Positions 34,832-37,148 of a stretch of DNA of 37,148 nucleotides are shown piece after piece (the stretch's first letter is position 1; each line of letters opens with the position of its first letter). Source of the DNA: Chryseobacterium sp. Its GTDB lineage: Bacteria; Bacteroidota; Bacteroidia; Flavobacteriales; Weeksellaceae. Made by a program: the position numbers and the translations under genes. The stretch is from NCBI GenBank assembly GCA_030146295.1, contig JASLCD010000130.1, positions 1 to 37,148 of the forward strand. Reading direction: 5' to 3'. The notes beneath the pieces are model-generated. The model made no database searches, was not told the origin of the DNA, and saw nothing but the letters and a program-made list of their open reading frames with translations.

Positions 34832-35482
34832 ATGCAAAGAAATTTAGAAAATTTAGGTGACAAAGATAATAATTTGTCAAGAAGAATGCAAGGAAAAAGA
34901 AAACTTGCAGTGGAATCGACATGTAAAGTTGAGTTAAAAAAGGAACTACAACTATTATTTAATACTTTCTATGATGCTTTAGATAAGGCAAATACTGTAT
35001 TAATGTCATTTGACCCTTCTCACAGATCCAGAACTCTTGAAGCTAATATAATGCAAAGTAGTATTGCAGAAGCTTTATCTGGAAACTTTGGAGATAAGGC
35101 TTTTTATGGAAAGTATAAAAGACTGATATTAAGAACTACGGGATATTTAATTCTATTTAAGAAATTAAATGGAAAGGGATTACCCATGAACATTCAAACA
35201 GATAGTGTACAATCAATTTTAAATCAAAGTCAAGTCTTAGATCTATTTGCGGAATCAGATTATGAAGATGAACCAATCTTATATTTTGGGTATCAGAAGA
35301 ATAGATTTGGTGAATTTGTGAATCCACAGTTGGTCTATATTGATAACGGTGAAATAAATTTTACCATAACTGAAAAAGATATGGAAGTACTAATTCCTAT
35401 ATCTACTGGTAAAAATGAGAGTCAGGATAATGAGGTTGCTCCTAAATTAAAAGGAGACAAAAACGTTAGAAAGGCTAATTAA
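34832..35482 (+). CDS. Unknown partner gene of the XRE-ImmA protein
   Basis: The 216-residue protein has a charged N-terminus (NNLSRRMQGKRKLAVESTCK), a helical middle (LFNTFYDALDKANTVLMSFD) and a beta-containing C-terminal part (EPILYFGYQKNRFGEFVNPQ). No signal, membrane helix or catalytic motif is seen. It stands 47 bases before the XRE-ImmA gene and is bracketed by a perfect 15-bp inverted repeat whose arms each lie just upstream of one of the two starts. This suggests shared control and a functional pair, such as a regulated substrate of the metallopeptidase or a toxin-antitoxin-like module. Family is not recognised. Confidence 0.6.
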   Translation: MQRNLENLGDKDNNLSRRMQGKRKLAVESTCKVELKKELQLLFNTFYDALDKANTVLMSFDPSHRSRTLEANIMQSSIAEALSGNFGDKAFYGKYKRLILRTTGYLILFKKLNGKGLPMNIQTDSVQSILNQSQVLDLFAESDYEDEPILYFGYQKNRFGEFVNPQLVYIDNGEINFTITEKDMEVLIPISTGKNESQDNEVAPKLKGDKNVRKAN

Positions 35483-35489
35483 TAATAAA

Positions 35490-35504
35490 GCAACACTTTG
35501 ATAA
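35490..35504 (+). repeat. 15-bp inverted repeat, right arm
   Basis: GCAACACTTTGATAA is the perfect inverted copy of 34798-34812 and lies 25 bases before the ATG at 35530. Confidence 0.75.
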
Positions 35505-35529
35505 CTTTTTAAGCAATTATTATATAGCT

Positions 35530-36579
35530 ATGAATCACAAACAATTGACATTCGCACGCGAGTATAGAGGATATTCACAAACTGAATTAGCTAACTCAAT
35601 TAAAGGACTTTCTCAATCTAATCTTTCAAAATTTGAAAAGGGATTCGGTGTTTTGTCAGAAGATATTCAAAAAAAGATTATATCATTTTTAGATTTTCCG
35701 GAGGAATTTTTTTATAAAAGAATTAATAGCAATATTGAAAATGCCAATTACAGGAAAAAAGCTACTGTTAACAAATCAAAAATTCAAAAGTTTGAAAATA
35801 AATGTAAGATCATTGGTTATTTAATAGATGAATTTTCAGAATCACTGGAGTGGCCTGAATTTACTTTATCACCATTAAATGTAGAAGATGATTTTTCCGT
35901 AGAATATGTTGCAAACTATACAAGAAAGTTACTAAAGTTAGAAAAAGACGAACCTGTTAAAAATATAATTTCGATTTTGGAAAGATCAGGAATTATTATT
36001 TATGAGATTAATGATGATGAAAGTTTTGATGGTGTCTCTTTTATTACTGACAAAGGTTATCCTATTATTATTATCAATAAAAACTTTTCAAATGATAGGA
36101 AACGTTTTACAATTGCCCATGAATTAGGGCATCTTTTAATGCATAATGAAAATTATTTTCCAATATCGTCATTTAGGGATAAAGAAAAAGAAGCAAATTT
36201 ATTTGCTGGGGAATTCCTTATGCCCAAAGAGGTAATAAAGAACTCACTTAGAAGATTAAAGTTAAGTGATTTAGGAATGCTAAAAAGCTATTGGTTGACA
36301 TCAATGTCATCTATTGTAAGAAGAGCAAGAGATCTAAATTGTATAGATGATAAAAAATATAAATATTTTTCAATTGAAATGAGTAGAAATGGATATAGGA
36401 AAAAAGAGCCGATTGAAGTTTTTATAGATAAAGCAACATGTTTTAAAAATGCAGTTAGTATTTTTAAAAATGATTTATCTTATTCTTCGGATGACTTTGT
36501 TAAGTTTACACTTTTGTCCAAAGATATACTTGATGATATTTTTGAAACAGATAAAATAGTTAAGTTAAAAATCATCTAA
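35530..36579 (+). CDS. XRE regulator fused to ImmA/IrrE metallopeptidase
   Basis: The 349-residue protein has an N-terminal XRE HTH (about 1-60: REYRGYSQTELANSIKGLSQ then SNLSKFEKGFGVL) and a C-terminal ImmA/IrrE zinc-peptidase domain. The active site is HELGH (His197, Glu198, His201) with a downstream Glu221 in KEKEANLFAGEFLMP as the likely third ligand. In ICEBs1 ImmA cleaves the repressor ImmR to release the element; here repressor and protease are one chain, a layout known from many elements and phages. It is therefore the best candidate for the element's damage-responsive switch. A terminator follows 35 bases after the stop. Confidence 0.92.
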   Translation: MNHKQLTFAREYRGYSQTELANSIKGLSQSNLSKFEKGFGVLSEDIQKKIISFLDFPEEFFYKRINSNIENANYRKKATVNKSKIQKFENKCKIIGYLIDEFSESLEWPEFTLSPLNVEDDFSVEYVANYTRKLLKLEKDEPVKNIISILERSGIIIYEINDDESFDGVSFITDKGYPIIIINKNFSNDRKRFTIAHELGHLLMHNENYFPISSFRDKEKEANLFAGEFLMPKEVIKNSLRRLKLSDLGMLKSYWLTSMSSIVRRARDLNCIDDKKYKYFSIEMSRNGYRKKEPIEVFIDKATCFKNAVSIFKNDLSYSSDDFVKFTLLSKDILDDIFETDKIVKLKII

Positions 36580-36614
36580 TTAAGATAAAAGTACACGGTT
36601 ATAATAGTTAATTT

Positions 36615-36638
36615 CCCCAAGATTTCTTGGGGTTTTAT
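36615..36638 (+). terminator. Terminator after the XRE-ImmA gene
   Basis: CCCCAAGA (36615-36622) pairs with TCTTGGGG (36625-36632), or seven pairs with a 4-nt loop, followed by a T run. Confidence 0.85.
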
Positions 36639-36745
36639 TTTAATATAAGATTCCAAAAATGATATTATACTATAACTGTGTTAAATATCAAATGGATAAT
36701 CCATTATTGATTTGAAAGATTTTATAGGTGTTAATTATTTAATAC

Positions 36746-36753
36746 TATATTTG
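36746..36753 (+). promoter_or_regulatory. -7 promoter element for the last element gene
   Basis: TATATTTG fits TAnnTTTG and lies 13 bases before the ATG at 36767, so the leader would be very short. No -33 box is clear at the usual spacing. Confidence 0.4.
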
Positions 36754-36766
36754 GAAAAACGAGAAT

Positions 36767-37015
36767 ATGGAAAAGACAGATTTTGATTTCATACATTTTA
36801 TAGCTAATAAGGGATTTAACAGAGTAAGTGATAAAGCCTTTATTTACAAAATTTCAGATAAAGAAGAGGTTAGGTTATATATTGACAAGGGAGAGTATAT
36901 TATTCCTGTTGCATTAGATTTAAGATTTAGAAAAGAGATTCCAAAGAATGAAAATCAAGCAGAAAGAGAAATTAAAACAATTGAAGAAATTCTTGAAATT
37001 ATATTTGAAAAATAA
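36767..37015 (+). CDS. Small protein of unknown function at element right end
   Basis: The 82-residue protein reads MEKTDFDFIHFIANKGFNRV, then KISDKEEVRLYIDKGEYIIP, and ends in a charged helix. It has no recognised family. It ends only six bases before the right arm-like repeats, the usual place for a small regulator in integrative elements. The coding call rests on a full-length frame, its own promoter-like element and balanced composition. Confidence 0.55.
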   Translation: MEKTDFDFIHFIANKGFNRVSDKAFIYKISDKEEVRLYIDKGEYIIPVALDLRFRKEIPKNENQAEREIKTIEEILEIIFEK

Positions 37016-37020
37016 ACTTA

Positions 37021-37038
37021 TTGACTGTATATTGACTA
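37021..37038 (+). repeat. Integrase arm-type site pair, right end
   Basis: TTGACTG (37021-37027) and TTGACTA (37032-37038) repeat with the same 11-base period as the pair at 16420-16437, and in the same orientation. Confidence 0.6.
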
Positions 37039-37042
37039 GAAA

Positions 37043-37071
37043 ATAAAAAACCACTTGAAAATCAAGTGGTT
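37043..37071 (-). terminator. Element-borne replacement terminator for tRNA-Gln
   Basis: AACCACTTGA (37049-37058) pairs with TCAAGTGGTT (37062-37071), with a 3-nt loop. Read on the minus strand it ends in TTTTTTATTTTC, the same tail as the ancestral terminator at 16227-16253, and follows the tRNA gene by 13 bases. Confidence 0.75.
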
Positions 37072-37079
37072 AAATTGTA

Positions 37080-37098
37080 GCTTGTAGACCCACAGGGA
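37080..37098. repeat. attR: attR, 19-bp direct repeat
   Basis: GCTTGTAGACCCACAGGGA equals attL. The copy includes the last 14 bases of the tRNA-Gln gene (discriminator, acceptor 3' strand, part of the T stem) and 5 bases beyond it. Confidence 0.92.
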
Positions 37099-37148
37099 TT
37101 CGAACCCCGACTGACGGTACCAAAAACCGGAGTGCTACCGTTACACTA
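37085..37148 (-). tRNA. tRNA-Gln (anticodon UUG), 5' end cut by the window
   Basis: On the minus strand the sequence shows a D arm (TAGTGTAACGGTAGCACT), an anticodon arm with stem CCGGT/ACCG and the 7-nt loop TTTTGGT (anticodon TTG, glutamine), a T arm with loop TTCGAAT, and the 3' acceptor strand TGGGTCT plus discriminator A. CCA is not encoded, as is usual in Bacteroidota. The seven bases of the 5' acceptor strand lie outside the window. Confidence 0.9.

Larger units (their letters stand above)
16253..37098. mobile_element. 20.8-kb integrative element in tRNA-Gln carrying an RHS toxin island
   Basis: Borders are the 19-bp repeats attL and attR. Inside the left end lies a tyrosine integrase; matching arm-like TTGACTA pairs occur at both ends; an excisionase-like HTH protein, a phage II/X-like replication initiator and an XRE-ImmA regulator occur on the right side. 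The cargo is an RHS/WHH toxin operon with an immunity array. No relaxase, type IV secretion, capsid or Zot gene is seen, so transfer would need help from another element or natural uptake. Confidence 0.88.

Noticed and set aside
31651..36579. Filamentous (inovirus-type) prophage because of the II/X-like initiator
   Set aside because: There is no Zot/pI-type ATPase and no row of small one-helix coat genes.
16253..37098. Conjugative element (ICE)
   Set aside because: No relaxase, coupling protein or type IV secretion gene can be found in the interval.

Overview
The window looks like chromosomal DNA of a flavobacterium close to Chryseobacterium or Elizabethkingia (Bacteroidota). It is AT-rich. 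Several genes are preceded by TAnnTTTG-type -7 elements rather than clear Shine-Dalgarno sites. There is a type IX secretion (T9SS) sorting tail, a sensor kinase with a two-component-regulator propeller, and secreted proteins of a kind common in that group. The genus assignment rests on remembered protein style, not on a search.

Left part (1-16252) is host chromosome. It holds a small XRE regulator, a propeller-type histidine kinase translationally coupled to a LuxR-type response regulator, a secreted adhesin-like protein just downstream of that pair, an AAT-family amino acid permease, an outer-membrane-like protein next to an exported agmatine deiminase, a DUF308/HdeD membrane protein, a divergent TPR/HTH membrane regulator, and two more secreted GIG-repeat proteins (11880-13637 and 15052-16077) that share a protein module and bracket two small HTH proteins.

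Right part (16253-37098) is a 20.8 kb integrated mobile element in the 3' end of a tRNA-Gln(UUG) gene. Its borders are an exact 19-bp direct repeat. A tyrosine integrase lies beside the left border, and both ends carry paired TTGACTA boxes with an 11-bp period that look like integrase arm sites. The cargo is a structured non-coding block of about 170 nt (18441-18610), then a three-gene operon: a T9SS-tailed propeller protein, a 926-aa YD/SpvB-like protein, and a 1213-aa RHS protein ending in a WHH (HNH/Endo VII) nuclease tip. A run of small immunity-type genes follows (candidate cognate immunity, DUF4375, SUKH, unknowns, one frameshifted), then two tandem paralogues of unknown function.

The element's core follows: a small HTH/excisionase-like gene, an unknown gene, a replication initiator resembling the phage II/X family with iteron-like repeats beside it, an acidic repeat protein, a degenerate zinc-ribbon-like protein, and an unknown gene bracketed by a perfect 15-bp inverted repeat and followed by an XRE-ImmA metallopeptidase. 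No relaxase, coupling protein, Zot/pI ATPase or capsid gene is visible, so the element looks like a replicating integrative island or satellite that spreads an interbacterial toxin with its immunity repertoire, not a self-transmissible ICE or complete phage.
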